Below the pieces are notes generated by a model, which saw only the letters and a list, made by a program, of their open reading frames with translations, searched no databases and was not told where the DNA came from. Positions 33,305 to 43,818 of a stretch of 64,000 bases of DNA are shown one piece after another; positions within the stretch are counted from its first letter, which is position 1, and each line of letters starts with the position of its first letter. This DNA comes from Candidatus Terasakiella magnetica (GTDB taxonomy: Bacteria; Pseudomonadota; Alphaproteobacteria; Rhodospirillales; Terasakiellaceae). The position numbers and the translations under genes are program-made. Where the stretch lies: NCBI RefSeq assembly GCF_900093605.1, contig NZ_FLYE01000044.1, positions 119,097-183,096 of the forward strand. Direction: 5' to 3'.

Positions 33305-35905
33305 TTAATTGAGTGATTTGCTCGCCATTTCAAACGTATCATTTGACAGACCATCGGTGTCAATAATGCGTTGCAGTTGGGCTTTCATGAGGTCTTGGCG
33401 CATGGTGTCAAAGCGGCGCCATTTACCCAGTGGGGCAACCATGCGCGCAGCAATCTGCGGGTTGATTTTATCCAGTTCCAAAATGCGGCTGGTATGAAAC
33501 TCATAACCTGATCCATCTGCACGGTGAAAATTCAGCTGGTTGGCATGGGCAAACACACCGATGAGGGAGCGCACCTTATTTGGGTTTTTGATGGAAAAAG
33601 CGTCATGTTCCATCAAAGACTTTACCGTATCCAATGTGGTGGGTAGGGACGACATGGCTTGCACAGCCAACCATTTATCCACCACCAGCGGATCATTTTT
33701 ATAACGGCTGTAGAAATCGCTTAAGGCTTCTTCGCGCGCGCTTACATCTTTGTTGGATAGAATGCCAAGGGCAGCCATGCGATCTGTCATATTATCGCCG
33801 TTGTGATATTGCGCGGTGATGAGCCCCATACAGGCCGGATCATCCAGCTCAGAAAGATAGGCCAGACAGATGTTTTTCAAAGAACGCAAACCGGCGGATT
33901 TAGCATCGGGGGAATAAGGCGCATCACTGCGAAGATTCCTAAAGGTTTCAAGAAGGTCATCTTGCAGGTCAGTTGCGATAAAACCACGCAAGGCTTCGCG
34001 CGCTGCATGGATAGCCTCAACATCAATGACGTCCATCTGTTCAGCCAGATAGCTTTCAACAGGCAGCTGGAGGCAAAGGGCGATGAATTCAGCATCAAGA
34101 TTTTCGTTATGTAAGGTCTTGCGCAAGGCTTCAATGAAGGGGGCATCTTTTTCAAAAGCACGACCTTCTTGATGGGCCTTGATCATATCAAGCAATAAAA
34201 GGGTGCCATAAGATTGCGCCGCTTCCCAACGGGCAAAATCATCGCTGTCATGGGCCATTAAAAAGGCAAGCTCTTCACGGCTATAGTCCGCTTTAAATTT
34301 AATCGGTGCAGAAAAACCACGGTTGAGGGACACAACAGGTTTTGAGGCGATTTCTTTAAACGTGAAAGTCTGCTCAGCCTGAGTAAGCGAAAGTACATCG
34401 CTCACCATATCTTCACCGTCAGGACCAATGAGCCCGATGGAGATCGGCATATGCATGGTCTCTTTTGTCTCTTGGCCCGGTGTTGCGCCAAGATGTTGGC
34501 TAAGGGTGAGATCAAACTGTTTGGCAGCTTCATCATAAGCCCAGCTTGCGCTCACATCTGGGGTGCCAGCTTGTGAATACCAGAGCTTAAATTGGGTAAG
34601 ATCAATGTTTGAGGCATCTTGCATGGCAGCGGCGAAATCATCGCATGTAACCGCTTCCCCATCATGGCGCTCAAAATAAAGGTCCATGCCTTTGCGAAAA
34701 TTTTCTTCACCCAACAGGGTGTGCATCATGCGGATCACTTCAGAGCCTTTGTTATAGACGGTGGCTGTATAGAAGTTATCAATGGCGATGTAGCTTTCTG
34801 GGCGCACGGGGTGGGCCAGTGGGCCGCCATCTTCAGGGAACTGGCCTGCGCGTAAGACTTTTACGTTTGAAATGCGCTCACAAGCACGCGAGCGCATGTC
34901 TGATGAAAATTCCTGATCGCGAAAAACGGTGAGCCCTTCTTTTAGGGAAAGCTGGAACCAGTCACGGCATGTGACCCGGTTGCCTGTCCAGTTATGGAAA
35001 TATTCATGGGCGATAACCGCTTCAATCCCGGCATAATCCTGATCAGTTGCCGTATCGGATTTTGCCAATACATATTTGGTGTTAAACACATTGAGCGATT
35101 TATTTTCCATGGCACCCATGTTGAAGTCTGAAACCGCAACGATATTGTATAGATCAAGGTCATATTCCAGACCAAAACGCTCTTCATCCCACTTCATGGA
35201 GGCTTTAAGGCTTTCCATCGCCCACGAACAACGGTCTTCATTGCCATGTTCAACAAAAATGCGCAAATCAACATCACGCCCGGATGAGGTTTTATAGGTA
35301 TCTTCAACCATGGCGAGGTCACCAGCAACGAGCGCAAAGAGGTAGCTTGGTTTTGGAAACGGGTCTTCCCATACAGCTGCATGTTGGGTTTCATCAAGAT
35401 CGCTTTGATCAATCAGGTTGCCGTTAGACAGCATCACAGGGCAGGCTGTTTTATCGGCAATGATGGTGACGTTATATCTCGCCATCACATCAGGGCGGTC
35501 CTGAAAATAAGTGATGCGGCGAAAACCTTGGGCCTCACATTGGGTGCAATAGTTGCCACTAGATTGATAAAGCCCGCTAAGCTGGGTGTTGCCCTTGGGG
35601 TTAATCTCGGTCTCAATCACCAGCTCAAAACGTTCTGGCAGGTCTGTTAAGGTCAGTTGGTTATTTTCAATGCTGTATTCAGTCTCACCTAACGTGCGCC
35701 CATCAAGGGCGATGTTTAACAGCGTGAGGTCCTCACCATCGAGCACCAAGGGCGCGCCCTCATCATTAGCCGCATAATAGGTTGTCGCACATAAAACGCG
35801 CGTGCTTTCTGGTTCCAGATCAAAGACCAAATCCACATTATCCACCAGATAATCAGGCGCGCGGTAGTCTTCCAAACGAATGGATTGGGGTTGGTCGGTT
35901 TTCAT
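33305..35905 (-). CDS. pepN: Aminopeptidase N (M1 zinc metallopeptidase)
   Basis: The broad-specificity aminopeptidase has 866 residues, the length of E. coli-type PepN. Substrate motif GAMEN is present in FNMGAMENKSL. The zinc site is H300-E301-x-x-H304 in HEYFHNWTGNR with the downstream Glu in LKEGLTVFRDQEF. The start at ATG 35905 (MKTDQPQSIRLEDY) matches the family; the frame extends 30 codons upstream into the preceding gene, which is implausible. Confidence 0.97.
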   Translation of the reverse strand: MKTDQPQSIRLEDYRAPDYLVDNVDLVFDLEPESTRVLCATTYYAANDEGAPLVLDGEDLTLLNIALDGRTLGETEYSIENNQLTLTDLPERFELVIETEINPKGNTQLSGLYQSSGNYCTQCEAQGFRRITYFQDRPDVMARYNVTIIADKTACPVMLSNGNLIDQSDLDETQHAAVWEDPFPKPSYLFALVAGDLAMVEDTYKTSSGRDVDLRIFVEHGNEDRCSWAMESLKASMKWDEERFGLEYDLDLYNIVAVSDFNMGAMENKSLNVFNTKYVLAKSDTATDQDYAGIEAVIAHEYFHNWTGNRVTCRDWFQLSLKEGLTVFRDQEFSSDMRSRACERISNVKVLRAGQFPEDGGPLAHPVRPESYIAIDNFYTATVYNKGSEVIRMMHTLLGEENFRKGMDLYFERHDGEAVTCDDFAAAMQDASNIDLTQFKLWYSQAGTPDVSASWAYDEAAKQFDLTLSQHLGATPGQETKETMHMPISIGLIGPDGEDMVSDVLSLTQAEQTFTFKEIASKPVVSLNRGFSAPIKFKADYSREELAFLMAHDSDDFARWEAAQSYGTLLLLDMIKAHQEGRAFEKDAPFIEALRKTLHNENLDAEFIALCLQLPVESYLAEQMDVIDVEAIHAAREALRGFIATDLQDDLLETFRNLRSDAPYSPDAKSAGLRSLKNICLAYLSELDDPACMGLITAQYHNGDNMTDRMAALGILSNKDVSAREEALSDFYSRYKNDPLVVDKWLAVQAMSSLPTTLDTVKSLMEHDAFSIKNPNKVRSLIGVFAHANQLNFHRADGSGYEFHTSRILELDKINPQIAARMVAPLGKWRRFDTMRQDLMKAQLQRIIDTDGLSNDTFEMASKSLN

Positions 35906-35934
35906 GAAAAGGGGAACTTTCTTATATTTATTAT

Positions 35935-36699
35935 TTATCGGGTGATATGGGCGCGGATGAGTTCTTTTTGCCCATAGGAAGACAGTAAAACGCAACTGTC
36001 ATGTTCGCTAAGCTGTTCAACCTCGGCCTGAACGGAATCATCTAGGGTACATTCATTTCTAAAGACGATATCAAGCGCACTGGGTTGGAAAGGGTGACGC
36101 ACATTTTCTGTGGCTGCGCTTAAGGCCCATTCAATCAGCTTGGTGTTATTAACGTGATTATAAAGATCAATATCGCCAAGGCGGGGCTTAAAGGGTTCTC
36201 GTGGAATGCCTAAAAGCGGTTTTTCAATGGTGCGGCGTTGAAAATCAAGTGGCTTTGGGCCAGCTTCTGGCATGCGGGCTTGCACAAATTCCGGCCATTC
36301 AGCAATTTTTCGCTCATTTAAATCAAACAGGGCAAAGGTGGACAGGGCGGTTGCAATCACCATGTTATTTTCATCGCGAAAACGATAAAAACGGTTGCCA
36401 AATTTGCCATTTATTCCGGCATACCATGTCTCAACCGCCACCGCGTCGCCTTTATGGGGATAGTGGCGCACGAAAATGGCAAGGCGTGCAAGCACCCAAG
36501 CAAGGGATGTCCCGTTTAAGGCTTCCATACCTAAATTCAGCAGGGATGAATTGCGAAAGGCGCTTTCTTGTAAATATTCAGCCATCGAGCAGATGGAGAA
36601 CAGCCCATTGGGGCAAATCTCCGAAATACGGACGTGATAAATTTCTTGGCCCAGTGTTGGCGGGGCCACGGCGCTATCGACTTTTGCCCAATCAATCAT
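35935..36699 (-). CDS. Acyl-ACP thioesterase-like protein
   Basis: The 254-residue double hot-dog protein of the FatA/FatB-like family hydrolyses acyl-ACP to free fatty acid. Visible features are EIYHVRISEICPNG at the N-terminus, SLAWVLARLAIFVRHYP, and the second hot-dog with DIDLYNHVNNTKLIEWAL. The latter carries the Asn/His region used in catalysis by this family. AGGAAAG lies upstream of the ATG. It is divergent from osmC and is followed after 29 bases by pepN. Confidence 0.88.
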   Translation of the reverse strand: MIDWAKVDSAVAPPTLGQEIYHVRISEICPNGLFSICSMAEYLQESAFRNSSLLNLGMEALNGTSLAWVLARLAIFVRHYPHKGDAVAVETWYAGINGKFGNRFYRFRDENNMVIATALSTFALFDLNERKIAEWPEFVQARMPEAGPKPLDFQRRTIEKPLLGIPREPFKPRLGDIDLYNHVNNTKLIEWALSAATENVRHPFQPSALDIVFRNECTLDDSVQAEVEQLSEHDSCVLLSSYGQKELIRAHITR

Positions 36700-36766
36700 A
36701 CAGCTTTCCTTTTTTTTTCTTTATGTTATGTAGAAACGAGTTTGATTTCAAGTCAAGGATGAAGCG

Positions 36767-37183
36767 ATGACAACACGTGTTAAATGGGTAGAAGACCGCA
36801 TTTTTGTGGGAACAAGTGGTAGTGGGCACGGTGTTGTCATGGAAGCCAAAGGCCCCGGTGAAGGAAGTGTGGGCCCGAGTCCCATGGAAATGTTACTGCT
36901 CGGCATGGGCGGGTGCACGACGTTTGATGTGGTGCATATCTTGGGTCGTATGCGCGAAAATGTAGAAGATTGCGAAGTTGAAATTGATGCAACGCGCGCA
37001 GATGAGGACCCAAAGGTCTATACCAAAATCCATGCTCATTTTAAGGTGACAGGACGCGGCTTAAAAGAAAATAAAGTCAAACAGGCTGTTGAAATGTCAG
37101 CGGAGAAATATTGTTCAGCCTCAATCATGTTGGGCGAAACAGCCGAAATCACGCACGATTTTGAAGTGATTGAGCTCGATTAA
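36767..37183 (+). CDS. OsmC family peroxidase-like protein
   Basis: The 138-residue protein resembles the YhfA branch of OsmC/Ohr. The two redox cysteines are in GGCTTFDVV and EKYCSAS, typical of thiol-dependent peroxidases that detoxify organic hydroperoxides. SPMEMLLLGMGGC is the family core. AAGGATGAAG precedes the ATG. Confidence 0.93.
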   Translation: MTTRVKWVEDRIFVGTSGSGHGVVMEAKGPGEGSVGPSPMEMLLLGMGGCTTFDVVHILGRMRENVEDCEVEIDATRADEDPKVYTKIHAHFKVTGRGLKENKVKQAVEMSAEKYCSASIMLGETAEITHDFEVIELD

Positions 37184-37211
37184 GCTACGTTATTTTTAGC
37201 CATTGGCCTTA

Positions 37212-37238
37212 GTCATTCTGGCAAAGACCAAAATCTAC
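37212..37238. repeat. Degenerate REP-like palindrome
   Basis: GTCATTCTGG, a five-base spacer, then ACCAAAATCTAC: the same layout as the element at 39693-39718 (GTCACTCTGG ... CCAGAGTCTA). One arm has decayed. It lies between osmC and the small gene at 37262. Confidence 0.45.
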
Positions 37239-37261
37239 AGGCGGGATTACTTTTTAGTGCG

Positions 37262-37492
37262 TTAGCGCAGTCCCGCTTGCACCTGTTTGATATCAGTCTG
37301 GCCCATTTTGCTGATTTCACTGCCAATCAGTTGCCATTCATTGCGCATCTGCTCATTTTTAGCTGCGCTGATATAGCCTGCAACAGTATCAAGCGCGCGT
37401 AGGTAACCTTGCATCTCATATAATTGAGTTGCAATAACGCGCGGGTCATCCATATCGATTTCATCTGTGAATGTGAGCCGTGTCGCACACAT
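37262..37492 (-). CDS. Small hypothetical protein, 76 residues
   Basis: I do not recognise this protein. It is soluble and helical (VIATQLYEMQGYLRALDTVAGYISAAKNEQMRNEW split at domain midpoint) with no Cys pairs apart from one N-terminal Cys. A good AGGGA lies nine bases before ATG 37492, which supports it as a real gene. It lies downstream of ligA on the same strand but is separated from it by a perfect palindrome. Confidence 0.55.
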   Translation of the reverse strand: MCATRLTFTDEIDMDDPRVIATQLYEMQGYLRALDTVAGYISAAKNEQMRNEWQLIGSEISKMGQTDIKQVQAGLR

Positions 37493-37563
37493 CTATCTAT
37501 TCCCTATTATACCATTGGAAATTAGGTCTTATAGGAAAGGATAATGAAGATTTCGTCATAAAG

Positions 37564-37583
37564 CCTCACCCATATGGGTGAGG
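37564..37583. terminator. Perfect 20-base palindrome downstream of ligA
   Basis: CCTCACCCAT (37564-37573) is followed directly by its exact complement ATGGGTGAGG (37574-37583). On the - strand it is followed by CTTTAT, so it may be a weak terminator for ligA; the missing T-run leaves a protein-binding site as the alternative. Confidence 0.5.
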
Positions 37584-37590
37584 ATTAACG

Positions 37591-39749
<2,159 letters not shown>

Positions 39750-39756
39750 AAGAGAA

Positions 39757-41421
39757 TTAAACCGCATTAAGTAATGTATCAGCCGCTGCGCGGGCCTCGG
39801 TCGTGACTTGCTCACCTGAGATCATGCGGGCGATTTCTTCGGTGCGCTCGTTATCATCAAGGGGGCGGATGGTGGAGATGACTTTACCGCCATTTTCAGC
39901 CTTTGAAACCCGCAAATGATGATTACCACGTGCCCCAACCTGTGGGGAGTGTGTGACCACAAGTACTTGAACTTCTTGTGCCAGATTGCCCAAACGTTCG
40001 CCAACAGCGGCTGCCGTTGCCCCGCCAATCCCGGCATCGACCTCATCAAAAACAAGGGTGGGGATGGGGTCGGCTTGGGCCAGAACTACTTTTAGGGCGA
40101 GCATGAAACGCGAAAGTTCACCCCCTGAGGCCACTTTGGCAATGGGGCCAAGCGGGGCACCGGGGTTGGTGGAAATTTCAAAAGCGATTTTATCACAGCC
40201 CGTTTCATTCCAATCGGCCTGTTCCAGCTTATGAAAGGAGGTGCCAAATGTTGCGCCACCAAGCTTAAGCGGGCCGAGCTCATCATTCACGGCGCGGTCC
40301 ATGCCTTTGGCCGTTTTGCGGCGTTTATCACCAAGCTTTTCTGCAAATTCAATATAGCTATTGCGGGCTTTTTCTTCTTTTTCACGCAAAGCCTGCAAGG
40401 CGCTATCACCTGCCTCAACCGCATTAAGCTGGGCTTCGAATTTATCTTTTAAGCTTGGCAATTCCGTGACCGGCACATCATGTTTGCGCGCGGCTGCACG
40501 AAGGGCAAAGAGGCGCTCTTCAATAGCTTCAAGCTGGCGCGGGTCAAGGTCAACATCATTGCTTGCGCGCTCAAGAAGCTGGATGCCTTGGGCAGTATAT
40601 TCTGAGGCTTTATCTAATGTCTCAATCACCCCATCAAGGCGACCTTCGGCTTTTTCAGCGATGCGCTCTAGATGGCGCAGTGCATTGCGCATCATGATTT
40701 CCACGCCCTTGTGGGAAGAAAGCTCGCCATGGGCTTGTTTGAGCCCTTCAAGTAACTTTTCACCATGCATCATCATTTGGCGTTGGGAGGCAAGGTCTTC
40801 TTCTTCCCCTTCTTGGGGGGCAAGGGCTGTAAGCTCTTCGACCATATGGCGCAAATATTCTTCATCTGCGCGGGCTTTTTCTAAGGCTTGTTCGGCGTTA
40901 AGACGTTCTTTTTCCAGCTGTTTCCAGTTATGGAAAAGGACTTTTGTACTAGAAGCCATGGAGGTGAGGTTACCAAAAGCATCAAGCAGGCCGCGATGGG
41001 TGATCGGGTTTAACAGGCCTTGGGTATCAAACTGTCCATGGATTTCCACCAAGGCAGCACCTGCTTGTTTGAGCAGGGAGACGCTTACAGGCTGGTCGTT
41101 AATATAAGCGCGCGAGCGTCCATCGGCATTAACCACACGGCGCAAGACCAAGCTGTCTTCGCGCGAAATATCAGCTTCAACGAGCAGGTCCCAGAAAGGA
41201 TGGTCATGAGGCAGGTCAAATTCAGCACTCACAGAGCCTTTATCACTGCCATGGCGCACAAGGGCGCTATCAGCACGTGCGCCAAGGGCAAGGCCAAGAC
41301 TATCGAGCAAAATGGATTTACCCGCGCCTGTTTCACCCGTGAGAACACAGAGCCCATTTTTGAAATCCACATTGAGCTTGTCAATGAGGACAATATCGCG
41401 AATGCTAAGTCGGTGAAGCAT
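39757..41421 (-). CDS. recN: DNA repair protein RecN
   Basis: SMC-like ATPase in double-strand break repair, 554 residues. Walker A TGETGAGKSILLDSL lies near residue 30, a mid-chain coiled coil spans ~155-370, the ABC signature is SGGELSRFMLALK and Walker B is TLVFDEVDAGIGG. It lies 12 bases after bamD on the same strand. Confidence 0.97.
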   Translation of the reverse strand: MLHRLSIRDIVLIDKLNVDFKNGLCVLTGETGAGKSILLDSLGLALGARADSALVRHGSDKGSVSAEFDLPHDHPFWDLLVEADISREDSLVLRRVVNADGRSRAYINDQPVSVSLLKQAGAALVEIHGQFDTQGLLNPITHRGLLDAFGNLTSMASSTKVLFHNWKQLEKERLNAEQALEKARADEEYLRHMVEELTALAPQEGEEEDLASQRQMMMHGEKLLEGLKQAHGELSSHKGVEIMMRNALRHLERIAEKAEGRLDGVIETLDKASEYTAQGIQLLERASNDVDLDPRQLEAIEERLFALRAAARKHDVPVTELPSLKDKFEAQLNAVEAGDSALQALREKEEKARNSYIEFAEKLGDKRRKTAKGMDRAVNDELGPLKLGGATFGTSFHKLEQADWNETGCDKIAFEISTNPGAPLGPIAKVASGGELSRFMLALKVVLAQADPIPTLVFDEVDAGIGGATAAAVGERLGNLAQEVQVLVVTHSPQVGARGNHHLRVSKAENGGKVISTIRPLDDNERTEEIARMISGEQVTTEARAAADTLLNAV

Positions 41422-41433
41422 TGTGTCGGCCTG

Positions 41434-42366
41434 TTAATCCCAGAAATTATACCAAGATTTATCTTCTTTTGCGGGCTCGAGCGCTTCTTCATCAGGACGC
41501 GCATCTTCAGCTTTTAGGCCGTCTTGTTCTTCCAAGACTTCAAGGGCGTCTTTTTCTTCAAAAGGCCAGTACCAGCTTGGTGCTTCTTTATCTTTGACGC
41601 GTTTGCGCTCAACAATCTGATAAGAATCGATATACCAATCTGAACCGGGGAAGTTATGGCCTAAAATCGCAGCGGTGCGGCGCGCTTCATCATCCAGACC
41701 CAGCTGTAAGTAACATTCGATCATACGGTGCAGCGCTTCTGGTACGTGGGTCGTTGTATCATATTTTTGCACAACGGTTTTAAAACGTGATAGGGCGGCA
41801 ATACATTGGTTACGAGACGTATAATAACGCCCAATTTCCATTTCTTTACCTGCCAAATGGTCAAAGGTCAGGTCAAGTTTAAGGCGGGCATCGCGGGAAT
41901 ATTTACTGGTCGGGTAGCGTTTGATCAGCTCACGAAATGTCTTTTGCGCCAGATCAGTCATCATCTGGTCACGGCCCACATCAGAGATTTGCTCATAATA
42001 GGACAGACCTTTTAGGTAAGTCGCATAAGGCACATCTTTATTGGAAGGGTGAAGCTGGATGAAACGATCAAGGGCGATGACGGCCTCGTCATATTCTTCA
42101 TTCTCGTAATTGGCATAAGCGGCCATTAATTGAGATTTTGTTGCCCAGATGGAATAGGGATGCTGGCGTTCAACTTCATCGAATTTTTTCGCCGCTTCTT
42201 CATATTCACCGGCAAGCATGTTGTTATGAGCATCATTATAGAGCTGCTCAACAGGACTTTCCTGATAATCTTCAGCCTGATCTGTACCTGAACAGGCACT
42301 AAGCGCTGCAAACATCATGAGGGGTGCAGCAAGGCGAAGGATGGTTTTTTTCTTAATCTGTTTCAT
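41434..42366 (-). CDS. bamD: Outer membrane assembly lipoprotein BamD
   Basis: Essential lipoprotein of the BAM complex that inserts beta-barrels. From MKQIKKKTILRLAAP it has a signal peptide with lipobox LSAC, then five TPR-like repeats (for example AGEYEEAAKKFDEVERQHPYS and EEYDEAVIALDRFIQLHP). A C-terminal tail of ~55 residues is acidic and ends with the aromatic motif SWYNFWD. The start at ATG 42366 puts the signal at the N-terminus; the frame is open 25 codons further upstream. Confidence 0.94.
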   Translation of the reverse strand: MKQIKKKTILRLAAPLMMFAALSACSGTDQAEDYQESPVEQLYNDAHNNMLAGEYEEAAKKFDEVERQHPYSIWATKSQLMAAYANYENEEYDEAVIALDRFIQLHPSNKDVPYATYLKGLSYYEQISDVGRDQMMTDLAQKTFRELIKRYPTSKYSRDARLKLDLTFDHLAGKEMEIGRYYTSRNQCIAALSRFKTVVQKYDTTTHVPEALHRMIECYLQLGLDDEARRTAAILGHNFPGSDWYIDSYQIVERKRVKDKEAPSWYWPFEEKDALEVLEEQDGLKAEDARPDEEALEPAKEDKSWYNFWD

Positions 42367-42530
42367 AGAAGTTCTGTCAGTCTCAATATGAACGCGTATA
42401 GCGCAGACTATACCAAGAATGGGGCTTTTGTCTCTATGCAATTCTCAGATTTTTTTTCGAAGAGCCTGTTCATAACTCTGGATTGATCTCATTGAGAAAA
42501 GGTTGGCGTAAAATTATGGTCTGATGTGCC

Positions 42531-42567
42531 TAAAAAAGAAAACCCCGCATTCCTAAAATACGGGGTT
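42531..42567 (-). terminator. Terminator of lpxC
   Basis: On the - strand AACCCCGTATT pairs with AATGCGGGGTT (one mismatch) around TTAGG, followed by TTCTTTTTT. It lies about 45 bases after the lpxC stop and separates it from bamD. Confidence 0.85.
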
Positions 42568-42610
42568 CGCAAAGTCTTGGATTTGACTTTTATGGATTAG
42601 ATAAGAGTGC

Positions 42611-43561
42611 TTAAGCAGATTTAGCGGCTTTGCGCTGTTCTGTATAAGCTGCATCAAGGTCATCAGCTGTCATAGGGACAATTGACCATGCATCCTGATT
42701 AGCCATTAGTGCGTGTAAAAGCTGGTTGTTCAGGTAGTGACCAGAACAAATACCTGTGTAGCGACCGATGATTGGCAGGCCTGCTAAAGAAATGTCACCA
42801 ACCGCATCAAGGATTTTATGGCGCACAAATTCATTTTGGAAACGAAGGCCTTCTTCGTTCATCACGCCATCAGCACTGACCACAACGGCGTTATCAAGGG
42901 AGCCACCACGAGCTAAACCATTGGCGCGCATATATTCAACTTCATGGAGGAAGCCGAAGGTACGTGCGCGCGACAGCTCGTCTTTAAAGACACCACGACC
43001 CATGTGAACAGTGTGTTCTTGGCGGGCAACTGCAGGGTTGTCAAAATCAATGGTGAAATCGTAAATGCTGCCTTCGCAAGGTTGGAAACCTGCAAAACGC
43101 TCTGTATCTTCAACACTGACAGGCTTTTCAATGCGGATGGCTTTGCGCGGTGCGTCTTGTTCAACAATGCCTGCACATTCAATAAGGAAAACAAACGGGG
43201 CAGAGCTGCCATCCATAACCGGCATTTCCGGTCCGTTGATTTCAACCAACAGGTTGTCAATTGCGCTGCCTGCAATGGCGGCCATGATATGTTCGATTGT
43301 GGCAACGGTTACACCGTCTTTATTGCCAATTTTTGTACAAAGTGTGGTTTCAACAACATTGTCATAAGTCGCTTTGATCTCAGCGCCTTTACCTGCAATA
43401 TCCACACGTTTGAAAATGATGCCTGTATCGGCTTGGGCTGGCTTGAGGGTGATGGAGACTTTTTCGCCAGAATGCAGCGCAATGCCGGAGCAGTTGATTG
43501 TCGTCTTCAAGGTTTTTTGACGAAGAGCTTTTGTTGCTTTCTGGTTTTTAATATTTGTCAT
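42611..43561 (-). CDS. lpxC: UDP-3-O-acyl-N-acetylglucosamine deacetylase LpxC
   Basis: First committed step of lipid A synthesis; a zinc amidase of 316 residues. The zinc ligands and catalytic residues are visible in VATIEHIMAAI (His) and RHKILDAVGDI (His, Asp), with the late His in GHYLNNQLLHAL. PVMDGSSAPF is also diagnostic. ATG 43561 is preferred (AGAGGC seven bases upstream) to the ATG six codons earlier. Strong terminators on both sides make it a single-gene transcript, so its promoter lies in 43562-43705. Confidence 0.97.
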   Translation of the reverse strand: MTNIKNQKATKALRQKTLKTTINCSGIALHSGEKVSITLKPAQADTGIIFKRVDIAGKGAEIKATYDNVVETTLCTKIGNKDGVTVATIEHIMAAIAGSAIDNLLVEINGPEMPVMDGSSAPFVFLIECAGIVEQDAPRKAIRIEKPVSVEDTERFAGFQPCEGSIYDFTIDFDNPAVARQEHTVHMGRGVFKDELSRARTFGFLHEVEYMRANGLARGGSLDNAVVVSADGVMNEEGLRFQNEFVRHKILDAVGDISLAGLPIIGRYTGICSGHYLNNQLLHALMANQDAWSIVPMTADDLDAAYTEQRKAAKSA

Positions 43562-43705
43562 AACGCCTCTATTACCCATTTTACTTAGGGGTGATCCCCT
43601 AGTTCATATTTCCTAGGTTGAATTATTACGCTCTTGTTGCACAGAATTCAAATCAACCTTTGTTACGTTTTGTTACAATGCAGCATATGTGTAAGCGCTT
43701 GAAAT

Positions 43706-43758
43706 AAAAGCCGATCTCACGGGTTGCATTGTGTGTTGCAACCAATGAGACCGGCTTT
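43706..43758 (-). terminator. Strong terminator of the dcw cluster after ftsZ
   Basis: Arms of about 22 bases (43706-43728 and 43737-43758; two small mismatch zones) with AAAGCCGGTCTCA at the base and GGTTGCA at the top on the - strand, then TTTATTT. It lies about 60 bases after the ftsZ stop. Confidence 0.9.
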
Positions 43759-43818
43759 CAAGTCACGTTGTTTAAGTAGCAGGGCAGCTACTTGGTCTGA
43801 TAAGGCAAGAATCAGACC

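Noticed and set aside
40361-41107. + strand open frame (248 codons) opposite recN
   Set aside because: Ser/Trp/Arg-rich product with no domain, opposite the RecN coiled coil.
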